A DNA stretch of 64,000 nt from an uncultured Oscillospiraceae bacterium. GTDB taxonomy: Bacteria > Bacillota > Clostridia > Oscillospirales > Ruminococcaceae. Shown here piece after piece: positions 33,384-41,282 of the stretch. The stretch spans positions 1 to 64,000 of the forward strand of contig CAJTZM010000006.1 of NCBI GenBank assembly GCA_910583935.1, in the 5' to 3' direction. Below the pieces are notes generated by a model that searched no databases, was not told where the DNA came from, and saw only the letters and a program-made list of their open reading frames with translations. A program made the translations under genes and the position numbers. Position 1 is the stretch's first letter; the number at the start of each line of letters is the position of its first letter.

Positions 33384-34364
33384 CTAAACGTCCGCTGCCT
33401 CCGCCAGCAGCGCGTCCTCCACCAGTGCCTCTAGATCCCGCAGTGTCTTTAACGCGCCGGTGCGGCCTCGCAGACGGGCGGCACCGTGTACACCCTTTAA
33501 GTACCAGGCGGCGTGCTTTCGTGCCTCCTTCAGCGCGACAGACTCCCCCTTGTAGCAGACAGCCCGGCGAGTCTGCTCCAGCAAATACCCCAGCCGCTGA
33601 GACAGCGGCGGCGCCGGAAGGAGTACGCCGTCGGCAAAATAGCGGCGGATCTGGGTGAAAAGGTAGGGGTTGCCCAGCGCGCCCCGGCCGATCATCACCA
33701 GGTCGACGCCGGTCTGCTCATACATCCGCACAACAGATTCCACTGAATCCACGTCGCCGTTGCCGATAACCGGAACCGATACCGCCTCTTTTACCGCCTT
33801 GATGATCTGCCAGTCGGCCGAAGGGGCATACATCTGCCGCCGGGTGCGGCCGTGAATCGTCAGGGCCGCCGCTCCGCTTTGCTCTGCCATTTTGGCGAAT
33901 TCCACCGCGTTGACCGACTGTTCGTCCCAGCCCTTGCGGAATTTAACCGTCACCGGCACCGGCACCGCTCGGGACACCTCTCGGATAATCCGAGACGCCC
34001 TCGCCGGATCCTTCATCAGCGCGCTGCCGCCTCCATTCCCCGCAACCTTTGGCGCGGGGCAGCCCATATTGATGTCAATGATGTCCGGATGGTAGGTCAT
34101 CGACAGCTCGGCGGCGCGAGCCATAGTCAGCGGGTCATCGCCAAACAGCTGAACACCGCCGGGGTGCTCCTCCTCCCCCAGCAGCAAAAGATCCGCTGTC
34201 TTTTTATTCTGATAGGTGAGTCCTTTAGAGCTGGTCATCTCTCCCACCGTATAGCAGGCTCCCAGGCTGCGGCAAAGCTCCCGAAAGGCCCGGTCGGCCA
34301 CCCCGGCCAGCGGTGCCAGCGCAGCTGTTCTTTGCAGCTCGACAGTTCCGATTTTTACAGTCAT
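33384..34364 (-). CDS. dusB: tRNA-dihydrouridine synthase
   Basis: The 326-residue FMN enzyme reduces uridines in tRNA. It shows 'LAPLAGVADRAFRELCRSLGA', the catalytic cysteine in 'INMGCPAPKVAGNGGGSALMKDP', 'PVTVKFRKGWDEQSVNAVEFA', 'LTIHGRTRRQMYAPSADW', 'VPVIGNGDVDSVESVV' and 'MIGRGALGNPYLF'. The ATG at 34362-34364 lies 10 bases after AAGGGG; upstream in-frame starts lack spacing. It leads a dusB-ispE unit with its own promoter. Confidence 0.95.
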   Translation of the reverse strand: MTVKIGTVELQRTAALAPLAGVADRAFRELCRSLGACYTVGEMTSSKGLTYQNKKTADLLLLGEEEHPGGVQLFGDDPLTMARAAELSMTYHPDIIDINMGCPAPKVAGNGGGSALMKDPARASRIIREVSRAVPVPVTVKFRKGWDEQSVNAVEFAKMAEQSGAAALTIHGRTRRQMYAPSADWQIIKAVKEAVSVPVIGNGDVDSVESVVRMYEQTGVDLVMIGRGALGNPYLFTQIRRYFADGVLLPAPPLSQRLGYLLEQTRRAVCYKGESVALKEARKHAAWYLKGVHGAARLRGRTGALKTLRDLEALVEDALLAEAADV

Positions 34365-34465
34365 CCGGCCCATTGCCCCTTTGCCTTCCAGCGTCCGCTC
34401 AAATCCGCCGAAGCGGATACGGATGCCGGGATTTCCCAATTGTTTTGCATGCTCGTATTGTTTTT

Positions 34466-34494
34466 ATCATACCAAAAAGAAGCCTTTTTCGCAA
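34466..34494 (-). promoter_or_regulatory. Promoter of dusB-ispE
   Basis: TTGCGA and TATGAT on the minus strand are spaced 17 bases, about 100 bases before the start. Confidence 0.75.
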
Positions 34495-34537
34495 CGGGAC
34501 CGGCACAGAAAAAATCTGCCGGGCAGCGGCGATCCGA

Positions 34538-34565
34538 TTACAAAGGGAAGATTTTATGGTATAAT
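34538..34565 (+). promoter_or_regulatory. Promoter of rsmA
   Basis: TTACAA and TATAAT are separated by 16 bases. The -10 element is part of a perfect palindrome at 34560-34586. Confidence 0.7.
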
Positions 34566-34586
34566 AGCGACAAAGACGCTATTATA
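34560..34586. promoter_or_regulatory. Perfect 10-bp inverted repeat overlapping the rsmA -10 element
   Basis: TATAATAGCG and CGCTATTATA are exact reverse complements separated by ACAAAGA. The first arm contains the -10 element, as expected for a repressor operator or a structured transcript start. Confidence 0.6.
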
Positions 34587-34672
34587 CTAAGATTTCTATG
34601 AGCGTTCATCGGCTCCGGCAATTTCCGCCGGCGTTCTCGGGAAAGAAAAAAGCCTTTGCAGGAGGAAGCGAC

Positions 34673-35548
34673 ATGTCCCAGCTTTCCAACATGAAAACCG
34701 TGCGGGAAATTTTATCCCGCTATGGATTCACCTTTTCCAAAAAGCTTGGCCAAAATTTTATTGTCAACCCATCGGTCTGTCCCCGTATTGCCGAGGAAGG
34801 CGGCGCCGGGCCGGATACCGGCGTGCTGGAAATCGGTCCGGGCATTGGGGTGCTCACCTGGGAGCTGGCGGCGCGGGCCAAAAAGGTCGTGGCCATTGAG
34901 CTGGACCAGCGGCTTTTGCCGGTGCTGGACGAAACCCTGTCGGAATTTTCCAATGTAACGGTCCTGCACGCAGATGTGCTGAAGCTCCAGCTGGAGGAGC
35001 TGCTCCGGCGGGAATTTCCGGAGATGGAGGTGGTGGTCTGCGCCAACCTTCCGTACTACATCACCTCGCCGATCCTCATGAGACTTTTGGAGGCGCGGCT
35101 GCCGGTCAAGGCGATCACCGTTATGGTACAAAAAGAGGCGGCTGTCCGGATCTGCGCCGCGCCCGGCGAAAGAAATGCCGGCGCGCTGTCTGCCGCCGTT
35201 CGCTACTACGCACAGCCTCGGGTGCTGTTTTCCGTGTCCCGAGGGAGCTTTCTGCCCGCGCCGGAGGTGGATTCGGCGGTGATCCGGCTGGATATTCGCC
35301 CAGAGCCCGCCGTGTCCCCGCCGGATGAGGCGCTGTTTTTCCGGGTGATCCGGGCGGGCTTTTCCCAGCGCCGCAAAACGCTGGCCAATTCTCTTTCCTC
35401 AGGTCTTGCCATGGAAAAAGGGCGGATTGGCGCGGCACTGGAGCAGGCGCGAATTTCGTCCGGCGCGCGGGCAGAGGAGCTGACGCTGGAGGATTTCTGC
35501 CGACTGGCCGAGGCGATTTTTGCCATGAAAGAGGCGGAAAAAGTTTAA
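34673..35548 (+). CDS. rsmA: 16S rRNA dimethyladenosine transferase (KsgA)
   Basis: The 291-residue SAM methyltransferase dimethylates the two adenosines near the 3' end of 16S rRNA during 30S maturation. Motifs: 'SKKLGQNFIVNPSV', the SAM loop 'VLEIGPGIGVLTWELA', 'VVAIELDQRLLPVL', the catalytic 'VCANLPYYITSPI', and 'FLPAPEVDSAVIRL'. The C-terminal 'AGFSQRRKTLANSLSSG' binds rRNA. AGGAGG precedes the ATG at 34673; an open upstream extension has none. Confidence 0.97.
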   Translation: MSQLSNMKTVREILSRYGFTFSKKLGQNFIVNPSVCPRIAEEGGAGPDTGVLEIGPGIGVLTWELAARAKKVVAIELDQRLLPVLDETLSEFSNVTVLHADVLKLQLEELLRREFPEMEVVVCANLPYYITSPILMRLLEARLPVKAITVMVQKEAAVRICAAPGERNAGALSAAVRYYAQPRVLFSVSRGSFLPAPEVDSAVIRLDIRPEPAVSPPDEALFFRVIRAGFSQRRKTLANSLSSGLAMEKGRIGAALEQARISSGARAEELTLEDFCRLAEAIFAMKEAEKV

Positions 35549-35676
35549 AAATCCCCAGTTTTTTGGGCATAAATTATTCATATTTTAGTGTTATTTTCAA
35601 AGAGATCCGTATTTCCGTTGACAGGCCGCCAAAGAGGAAGGCAATTCCAACGACGTTTTTGAAACGGAGGTATTTT

Positions 35677-36114
35677 ATGAATCGTTTGATTTTATCCCAA
35701 CCGGCGCAGCATCCCCTGAAACGGTACACCGTTGTCTGCATAACCGATCAATTCCACTGTGAAAAGCTCATCCGCGCAGGGCGCCTCATTGCGGATCTTT
35801 CCAAAACGGCGCTGGCAGCGGTCAATGTCTCCAGCCCTGATCTTACCAAAAACGATGCCAAGGCGCTGGAGTACCTGTTCCAGATCTCCAAGGAAAACGG
35901 CGCGGAAATGACCGTTTTATATGCGGACAAGCCGTTGCAGGAGCTGGAAAAATTCATCCATGAGCGAAAAGCCAAAAATGTCGTAACCGGCGTGGCGGCG
36001 CAAAAGGAATCGATGCTGCCGGAGCTGTGGAAAAAATGCACCGACGTCCAATTCTTTACCGTAAAAAAGGACGGCTCCTTTTCCGAAACAGAGGAGCCTT
36101 CCTTCATCGCATAA
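35677..36114 (+). CDS. Universal-stress-protein-like domain protein (KdpD USP-like)
   Basis: The 145-residue cytosolic protein resembles the USP domain of KdpD sensor kinases and stand-alone USP proteins: 'YTVVCITDQFHCEKLIRAGRLIADLSKTALAAVNV', 'LEYLFQISKENGAEMTVLYADKPLQELEKFIHERKAKNVVTGV'. It has no kinase domain and no kdp genes are near. USP proteins bind ATP or other nucleotides and appear under stress. The ATG at 35677 follows ACGGAGG; upstream extension was dropped. Confidence 0.72.
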   Translation: MNRLILSQPAQHPLKRYTVVCITDQFHCEKLIRAGRLIADLSKTALAAVNVSSPDLTKNDAKALEYLFQISKENGAEMTVLYADKPLQELEKFIHERKAKNVVTGVAAQKESMLPELWKKCTDVQFFTVKKDGSFSETEEPSFIA

Positions 36115-36187
36115 AACGCAGCCCCTGGGGCAGGCTCCCTGCGGGACCAGCGACAGAATCCCTTTTAATCAGGAGGAGAGCAAAAAC

Positions 36188-37120
36188 ATGAACCACGAGG
36201 AAAAGCGGACCTTTTCTTTTCCCAGCGCGGACCGGGTTCACACCATCCAGGCGGTCACCTGGATGCCGGTGGACCAGCCCTGCCGGGCGATCATCCAGGT
36301 ATCCCACGGGATGACCGAATATTTTGGACGGTACGAGGAATTTGCCCGCGCCATGACGAAGCAGGGCTTTGCGGTATCCGGCCACGACCATCTCGGACAC
36401 AAAACCAGTGTCCGAGAGGACGGTGAGCTGGGGTATTTTGCCGACAGGGACGGATGGAAGCTGGTCATCGCCGACCTGCGCACCCACACGCTGGAATTAC
36501 AAAAGCAATATCCCCATATGCCGGTTTTTCTGCTTGGGCATTCGATGGGATCGTTTATCGCCCGCTGTTATCTGGCCCGCTACAGCGACCTTTTAGACGG
36601 CGGGATCCTGGTGGGGACCGGCGGCCCGAATCCCGGCGCTAAGGCTGGAAAGCTATTGGCCGAGCTTCTTTGTAAAGCTGGAAAAGGGAAAAAGCCCAGT
36701 GCGCTGCTTCAAAAGCTGGCCTTTGGCAGCTACAACAGCCGTTTCGACGGAAGAACGCCCTATGACTGGCTGAGCCGGGATAATCAGCTGGTAGACCGTT
36801 ATGCCGCCGACCCATACTGCACCTTTTTGTTTACTGCCGCCGGATTTCGGGACCTGTTTACCCTATATGATTTCGCCAACGATCTGCGGGCCTTTCGGGC
36901 GGTGCCGAAGCAATTCCCTTTGCTTTTGCTTTCCGGCGGGGACGATCCGGTGGGCGCTTACGGGGAGGGTCCGAGCAAGGTCTCGGAGCTGTTTCAGCAG
37001 ACCGGCCACATCGACGTGACACTGCGGCTATATGCCGGCGCAAGGCATGAAATCCTCAACGAAACAAACCGAAACGAGGTATACGACGGGCTTGTCCACT
37101 GGATCGAACGGCGGATCTGA
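36188..37120 (+). CDS. Alpha/beta hydrolase, monoacylglycerol-lipase-like
   Basis: The 310-residue hydrolase has the serine-hydrolase core: 'RAIIQVSHGMTEYFGRYEEFARAMTKQGFAVSGHDHLGHKTS', the nucleophile elbow GHSMG (Ser119), an acid in 'LLLSGGDDPVGAYG', and the catalytic His in 'GARHEILNE'. The layout matches Hydrolase_4 lysophospholipase/monoacylglycerol lipase. There is no signal peptide, so it probably acts on intracellular acylglycerols. AGGAGGAG precedes its ATG. Confidence 0.9.
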   Translation: MNHEEKRTFSFPSADRVHTIQAVTWMPVDQPCRAIIQVSHGMTEYFGRYEEFARAMTKQGFAVSGHDHLGHKTSVREDGELGYFADRDGWKLVIADLRTHTLELQKQYPHMPVFLLGHSMGSFIARCYLARYSDLLDGGILVGTGGPNPGAKAGKLLAELLCKAGKGKKPSALLQKLAFGSYNSRFDGRTPYDWLSRDNQLVDRYAADPYCTFLFTAAGFRDLFTLYDFANDLRAFRAVPKQFPLLLLSGGDDPVGAYGEGPSKVSELFQQTGHIDVTLRLYAGARHEILNETNRNEVYDGLVHWIERRI

Positions 37121-37156
37121 CCGTTCGGGCGCGGAAGACTTCCCTTATTCCGCACC

Positions 37157-37351
37157 CTATAAAGCCCGATTGCCGGCTTCCTTTTCCAAAGTCTCCCGAC
37201 GGACCGGCCCAAGGGCGAGACGAACAAGCAGCCTTTGGACCGGCTCGGGAAGCTGATTAAAATCCGCCGCATAGCCCTTGACGTCGGCAAGGCTTTTTTG
37301 GTCCGCCGTGACATGGGCAACGCAGGGCTGCCTTGTCGGTTTCCTTTCCAT
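37157..37351 (-). CDS. Small protein of unknown function (64 residues)
   Basis: The frame encodes 64 residues with normal-looking codon choice for this genome and GGGGGAG 7 bases before the ATG. The product is soluble and basic/acidic mixed, with a helix-like 'PEPVQRLLVRLALGPVRRETLEKEAG'. No family is recognised. It converges on the hydrolase gene. Confidence 0.5.
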   Translation of the reverse strand: MERKPTRQPCVAHVTADQKSLADVKGYAADFNQLPEPVQRLLVRLALGPVRRETLEKEAGNRAL

Positions 37352-37423
37352 AAGCGCTCCCCCTTTTTATAAATAAATTCCTATGCGCCCCGCCGCCTGT
37401 CCTATACCGGACCAAGGGACAAG

Positions 37424-37462
37424 AAAAAAGACCGCTGCCTTTAAAAAAGGCGCGGTTTTTTT
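37424..37462 (+). terminator. Terminator-like hairpin upstream of the serine recombinase
   Basis: ACCGCTGCCTTT and AAAGGCGCGGT pair (one mismatch) and are flanked by A and T runs, so it could act on either strand. Bases 37352-37598 otherwise hold no visible gene. Confidence 0.7.
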
Positions 37463-37598
37463 GTCTTTTTAAAGCTTTACATAATCCGCCCGGGAAAAAA
37501 ATAGGATAAAAACGGCAGGCCGAAGCAAAATCTGGTAGGGCTTTTGGTGTTTGTCCTGCGAAAAAACGCCGGCAAGACGGCAAAAGGAGGAGGATTCT

Positions 37599-38981
37599 GT
37601 GGAGGTTTTTGGCTATACCCGCGTATCTACCGAAAACCAGCTGGAAAACTACAGTATTGACGAGCAGGAGGAACGGATCCGTTTTTACTGCCGGGCCAAG
37701 GGCTGGCGGCTGCTGAAAATTTATACCGACGGCGGCTATTCCGGCTCCAACACCTGCCGTCCCGCCCTGCAGCAGATGCTCGCCCACATCCGGGAAGGGG
37801 AGACCGAAGCCGTCGTGGCCTGCAAGCTGGACCGGCTCAGCCGGTCCCAAAAGGATACGCTGTATTTAATCGAGGACCAAATGCTGGCCTACGGCGTGGA
37901 TTTTATCTCCATCCAGGAGAATTTCGACACCTCCAGCCCTTTGGGCCGGGCGATGATCGGCATTTTATCCGTCTTTGCCCAGCTGGAGAAGGACCAGATT
38001 GCCGAGCGCTTTGCCATGGGCCGGATTGGGCGGGGCAAGGCGGGATACTATCACGGCGGACCGACGGCGCCGCGAGGGTACCGGTACGAGGGCGGTGAGC
38101 TAATCCCGGACGAGGGGCAGGCAATCCAGATCCGGGAAATCTTTCGGCTGTTTTTAGACGGAAAATCCATCCACGCTATTGGGCGAATAATGGAAGAAAC
38201 CTACGGCGGCGCCTGGAATGCCGCCGGGATCCGGCGGATTTTAGGCAACAGCGTTTACACCGGCAAGGTCAAGTTTGCCGGGACCGAATACCCGGGGCGG
38301 CACCCGGCGCTAATCCATCAGGAGGATTTTGAGAGGGCTGGGCAGCTGCTGCACACCTTTTCGGCGCAGACCCAAGAAACCTCCGCCGCCAAAAGTCCCT
38401 TCCGGGCGGGGACCCTGCTTTCAGGACTGCTGATCTGCGGCAGGTGCGGCGCCCGCTACGCCGGAAGCCACGGCTATTACAAATGCTATTCCCGCGCCAA
38501 GGGAAACCGGCGCTACATAAAAGACCCGGACTGTAAAAATGAAAGCTGGCCCGTCCCCCAGCTGGACGCTCTTGCGGTTTCGTTTGTGCGGCGGATGCTG
38601 GAGGACATAGTCCAGGCCCTTCCCGAAGCGGAAAGCCGCCGTCTTTTCGCCGGCCTGCAAGAGGAGGAAAAAAGCGCTGAAGTCCGGTTGGCGCAGATTC
38701 ATCGCCAAACCCGCCGGCTACTGGACCTATATCAGAACGGCGCTTTCCCCGCCCCCATTTTATCTGAGCGCATCGTGGGTCTTGAGGGGGAACGGGCAGC
38801 TCTGACCTGCCGGCTGGAAAATCTGCGGCAGCAGGAGCGGCAGGCAGCAAACATCTGTCCAAAAAACCTTTGGGACCATTTTGAACAGTCAGATCTGGAC
38901 GCCAAAAGGCTGCTTATTCACAGCATGATGGAAGCCATTGTCCTGGATGGGGAAAATATCTGCATTCGCTGGCGCATTTAG
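37599..38981 (+). CDS. Large serine recombinase (integrase)
   Basis: The 460-residue protein has an N-terminal resolvase catalytic domain with the nucleophile Ser10 ('FGYTRVSTENQ') and 'VVACKLDRLSRSQKDTLYLIEDQML', 'SSPLGRAMIGILSVFAQLEKDQIAERF'. A Recombinase domain follows ('APRGYRYEGG...GKSIHAIGRIMEETYGG...IRRILGNSVYTGKV'), then a zinc ribbon (CGRCGARY...CYSRAKG...DCKN) and a coiled coil. Such enzymes unite attP with attB. The start is a GTG 6 bases after AAAGGAGGAGG. Its stop codon directly abuts a 13-bp attP arm, and that site abuts the truncated feoB. No recombination directionality factor or other element genes were seen. Confidence 0.95.
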   Translation: MEVFGYTRVSTENQLENYSIDEQEERIRFYCRAKGWRLLKIYTDGGYSGSNTCRPALQQMLAHIREGETEAVVACKLDRLSRSQKDTLYLIEDQMLAYGVDFISIQENFDTSSPLGRAMIGILSVFAQLEKDQIAERFAMGRIGRGKAGYYHGGPTAPRGYRYEGGELIPDEGQAIQIREIFRLFLDGKSIHAIGRIMEETYGGAWNAAGIRRILGNSVYTGKVKFAGTEYPGRHPALIHQEDFERAGQLLHTFSAQTQETSAAKSPFRAGTLLSGLLICGRCGARYAGSHGYYKCYSRAKGNRRYIKDPDCKNESWPVPQLDALAVSFVRRMLEDIVQALPEAESRRLFAGLQEEEKSAEVRLAQIHRQTRRLLDLYQNGAFPAPILSERIVGLEGERAALTCRLENLRQQERQAANICPKNLWDHFEQSDLDAKRLLIHSMMEAIVLDGENICIRWRI

Positions 38982-40309
38982 TGCAAAATTGGCAGGACCA
39001 TGCACATGGTGAGGCTTTGCTTTCCGCAGGCGCTGCATTTTTTAAAATAGCGGTCCAGATTAAAGGCCACCCGCGGCAGATACCCCAAATCCTCCAGCAG
39101 GGTAAATAGTGGAAAAAAGATCGCCATAGGCGGCAGCATAACCGAGACGACCCAGGCCAGAGTCCGATAGGCGCCATGCACCAGCATATCGCATAAAAAG
39201 GACGGCGCGCCAGTCCAGACGAAAAAGTCCGCCAGCCGATCCTCGACCCAGAACAGGCCGGTGCTCAGCCACTGGGAGGGATAGTTCGCCCCGGTGATAG
39301 TCAGCCAAAACACGGCGGCCAAAAGCAGCAGCATGATGGGGAATCCGGTGGCTTTACTGGTCAGGATCCGATCGATTTTCCGGTCGCGGCTGCTGTAGCT
39401 TCGGTCGGCGTACCGCACAGCACCGGCGCAGATTTTTTCCGACTGCCGGACCAACGCCGACACAACCGCATCCTGCAGCGCGTCGCCCAAAAGGTCCGCT
39501 TTTTCCAACCGGTCCCGGGCCTGTTCCAGCATTTCTTGTACCGCGGGGTCCTCTGAAAAGGGGACGCCCAAATACTGCTGAGCCGACTGAATCAAGGCCT
39601 GGTCTTCTTCCAAAAGGCGCAGGGCCAGCCATCGGGGGCTGAGCCTTTTCCCACAGGGCTTCTCCAGGGCCGGTTCCAGAAGCGCGATCGCCTCCTCTAT
39701 TTCGGGGGCGTATGGAACACGCAGGGCGTGATCGGTGGAAAAGGAGCCCACGACAACCGAATCCACCGCGTCCATCAGCGCATCCAGCCCTTTTTTGCTG
39801 CGGGCAGCGGCGCCGGTTACCGGAACACCCAGCCGACGGGACAGCTCTGCCAGATCCACCTGGATGTTTTTCTTTTTCGCCTCGTCCATCAAATTGACGC
39901 ATACAACGGTACGGGGGGTAATCTCAATAGTCTGCAAAACCAGGTTTAGGTTCCGCTCCAGGCAGGTGGCGTCGCAGACAACCACCATCGCATCCGGGCC
40001 GCCAAAGCAGATAAAATCCCGGGCTACCTCTTCCTCCGCCGAATGGGCCATCAGTGAATAGCTGCCCGGGATATCCACCAGGATAAAGCCCTTCCCGTGA
40101 TGCTTACATCGGCCCTGGGCATTAGACACCGTTTTACCTGGCCAATTTCCTGTATGCTGATTGAGATTGGTAAGTCCGTTAAAAACGGTGCTCTTTCCCA
40201 CATTCGGGTTTCCTGCCAATCCCACCACCCGGTCCTCTGGGGACTCCCGGCAGATGAGCAGGCCTTCATCTATCGCTTTTCTTCCTGTTGAACCGCTGGT
40301 TAATCCCAA
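38978..40309 (-). pseudogene. feoB: FeoB, N-terminal half (disrupted)
   Basis: The 443-residue frame is the first part of ferrous iron transporter FeoB: GTPase motifs 'GLAGNPNVGKSTVFNGLT', 'DIPGSYSL', 'NLMDEAKKK', the FeoB helical domain, and the first gate helices ('TGFPIMLLLLAAVFWLTITGANYPS'). After 'CGKQSLTMCM' it runs into six foreign residues (VLPILH) and a stop lying within the integrase stop/att region. The missing part is at 52188-53038. Start: TTG with GAGGTGACC upstream. feoA is 88 bases upstream. The fragment could still make a soluble GTPase with incomplete membrane part, but iron transport is unlikely. Confidence 0.93.
38982..39009. other. att site (attR-type) at the feoB N-half breakpoint
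   Basis: The 13-bp arm TGCAAAATTGGCA (38982-38994), a 3-bp spacer and the core CCATGCACATGG (38998-39009, central dinucleotide CA) lie directly after the integrase stop. The core is shared with 53027-53038. Confidence 0.9.
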
Positions 40310-40397
40310 CGTCGGTCACCTCTTTTTGTAAAATATAACGCGCTGCCGCCGGAACAAATCCCCGGAAAGCGGCGCTTGGCGCTGCGGGGCGCAGAGA

Positions 40398-40634
40398 TTA
40401 CCCGCAGGATACCAAAACGCCCGCCGAATCCTCAGCCCGCAGGGCGATAACCGCGCCGCGGATTAAGTAGGCCACTGGGTCTCCTGCAGGGCTTTTGTGT
40501 ACGCACTCTATCTGCGTTCCTTCAATCAAACCAATATCCTGCAAGCGGCGGCGCATGCTTCCTTGCAGGGTGAGCGCGTCCACTCGGGCGGTTTGGCCGC
40601 ATTGCAGGCTGGTCAATGGCTTTAATGTATGCAT
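40398..40634 (-). CDS. feoA: Ferrous iron transport accessory protein FeoA
   Basis: The 78-residue SH3-like protein has 'TSLQCGQTARVDALTLQGSMRRRLQDIGLIEGTQIECVHKSPAGDPVAYLIRGAVIALRAEDS', matching FeoA. It acts with FeoB at the inner face of the membrane. AGAGGAAG lies upstream of the ATG. It remains intact although feoB downstream is broken. It is divergent from the DtxR regulator. Confidence 0.94.
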   Translation of the reverse strand: MHTLKPLTSLQCGQTARVDALTLQGSMRRRLQDIGLIEGTQIECVHKSPAGDPVAYLIRGAVIALRAEDSAGVLVSCG

Positions 40635-40669
40635 AAAGAGAATCTTCCTCTCATAAAATGAAGTTAGGG

Positions 40670-40692
40670 ATCGGAAACTTTGTTTCCTATTG
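40670..40692. promoter_or_regulatory. Candidate metalloregulator operator between feoA and dtxR-like gene
   Basis: ATCGGAAAC and GTTTCCTAT form a nearly perfect 9-bp inverted repeat around TTT in the divergent intergenic region. DtxR proteins bind such dyads, but the sequence does not match the classical DtxR or MntR consensus. Confidence 0.45.
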
Positions 40693-40743
40693 CCAAGATA
40701 TGTCGTTTTTCCGGTATGTGTGCAAAAAAGGAGGGGGAGGAGC

Positions 40744-41208
40744 TTGGATACACCGCAATTTTACACCTTAAAGGGATATGAGCGGGAAAAGGGGGATTTT
40801 GTCACCGCCGCCATGGAGGATTATCTGGAGATGATCTGCCGGTTAAGCGGCGAAGGGGACGGCCCCGTCCGCATCCGCGCCCTTTCCCGGCAGCTGCACG
40901 TAAAGCCCTCCTCCGCCTCCAAAATGGTTTCGAACCTGCGGGAGAGGGGCTTGATTGAAGCGGAAAAATATGGAGAAATCCATCTTACCCCAGACGGAAA
41001 AGCGTTCGGGGAATATCTTTTATACCGGCACGCGCTGCTGCACCGATTTTTCTGCTATTTAAACCAAACGCAGGATGAGCTGGAGCAGGTGGAAAAAATT
41101 GAGCATTTTGTCGAAGAAAGAACGGTCCGCAACATCCAGGCGTTCTTAGACAGCCTGGAAAGGGTACAAAAAGAAGCTCCGCTTTCCAAAAAGGCCAGCG
41201 CACCATAA
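40744..41208 (+). CDS. DtxR/MntR-family metal-dependent regulator
   Basis: The 154-residue protein has a winged helix ('AAMEDYLEMICRLSGEGDGPVRIRALSRQLHVKPSSASKMVSNLRERGLIEAEKYGEIHLTPDGKAFGEYLLYRHALLHRFF') and the dimerisation/metal region ('QDELEQVEKIEHFVEERTVRNIQAFLD') of DtxR/MntR proteins. It lacks an SH3 domain. The start is a TTG with AGGAGGGGGAGG upstream, after an open but unsupported 18-codon extension. Divergent placement from feoA suggests it senses iron and represses feoAB. Confidence 0.9.
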   Translation: MDTPQFYTLKGYEREKGDFVTAAMEDYLEMICRLSGEGDGPVRIRALSRQLHVKPSSASKMVSNLRERGLIEAEKYGEIHLTPDGKAFGEYLLYRHALLHRFFCYLNQTQDELEQVEKIEHFVEERTVRNIQAFLDSLERVQKEAPLSKKASAP

Positions 41209-41248
41209 AAAGGCTCTGAAACGGAAAATTCCGTTTCAGAGCCTTTTC
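41207..41248. terminator. Bidirectional terminator between the dtxR-like gene and mfd
   Basis: AAAAGGCTCTGAAACGGAA and TTCCGTTTCAGAGCCTTTT form a long perfect stem with T runs on both strands. Confidence 0.93.
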
Positions 41249-41282
41249 AATGAAAGGGGGTACAGCAAAGGAAGGAGGCTCT

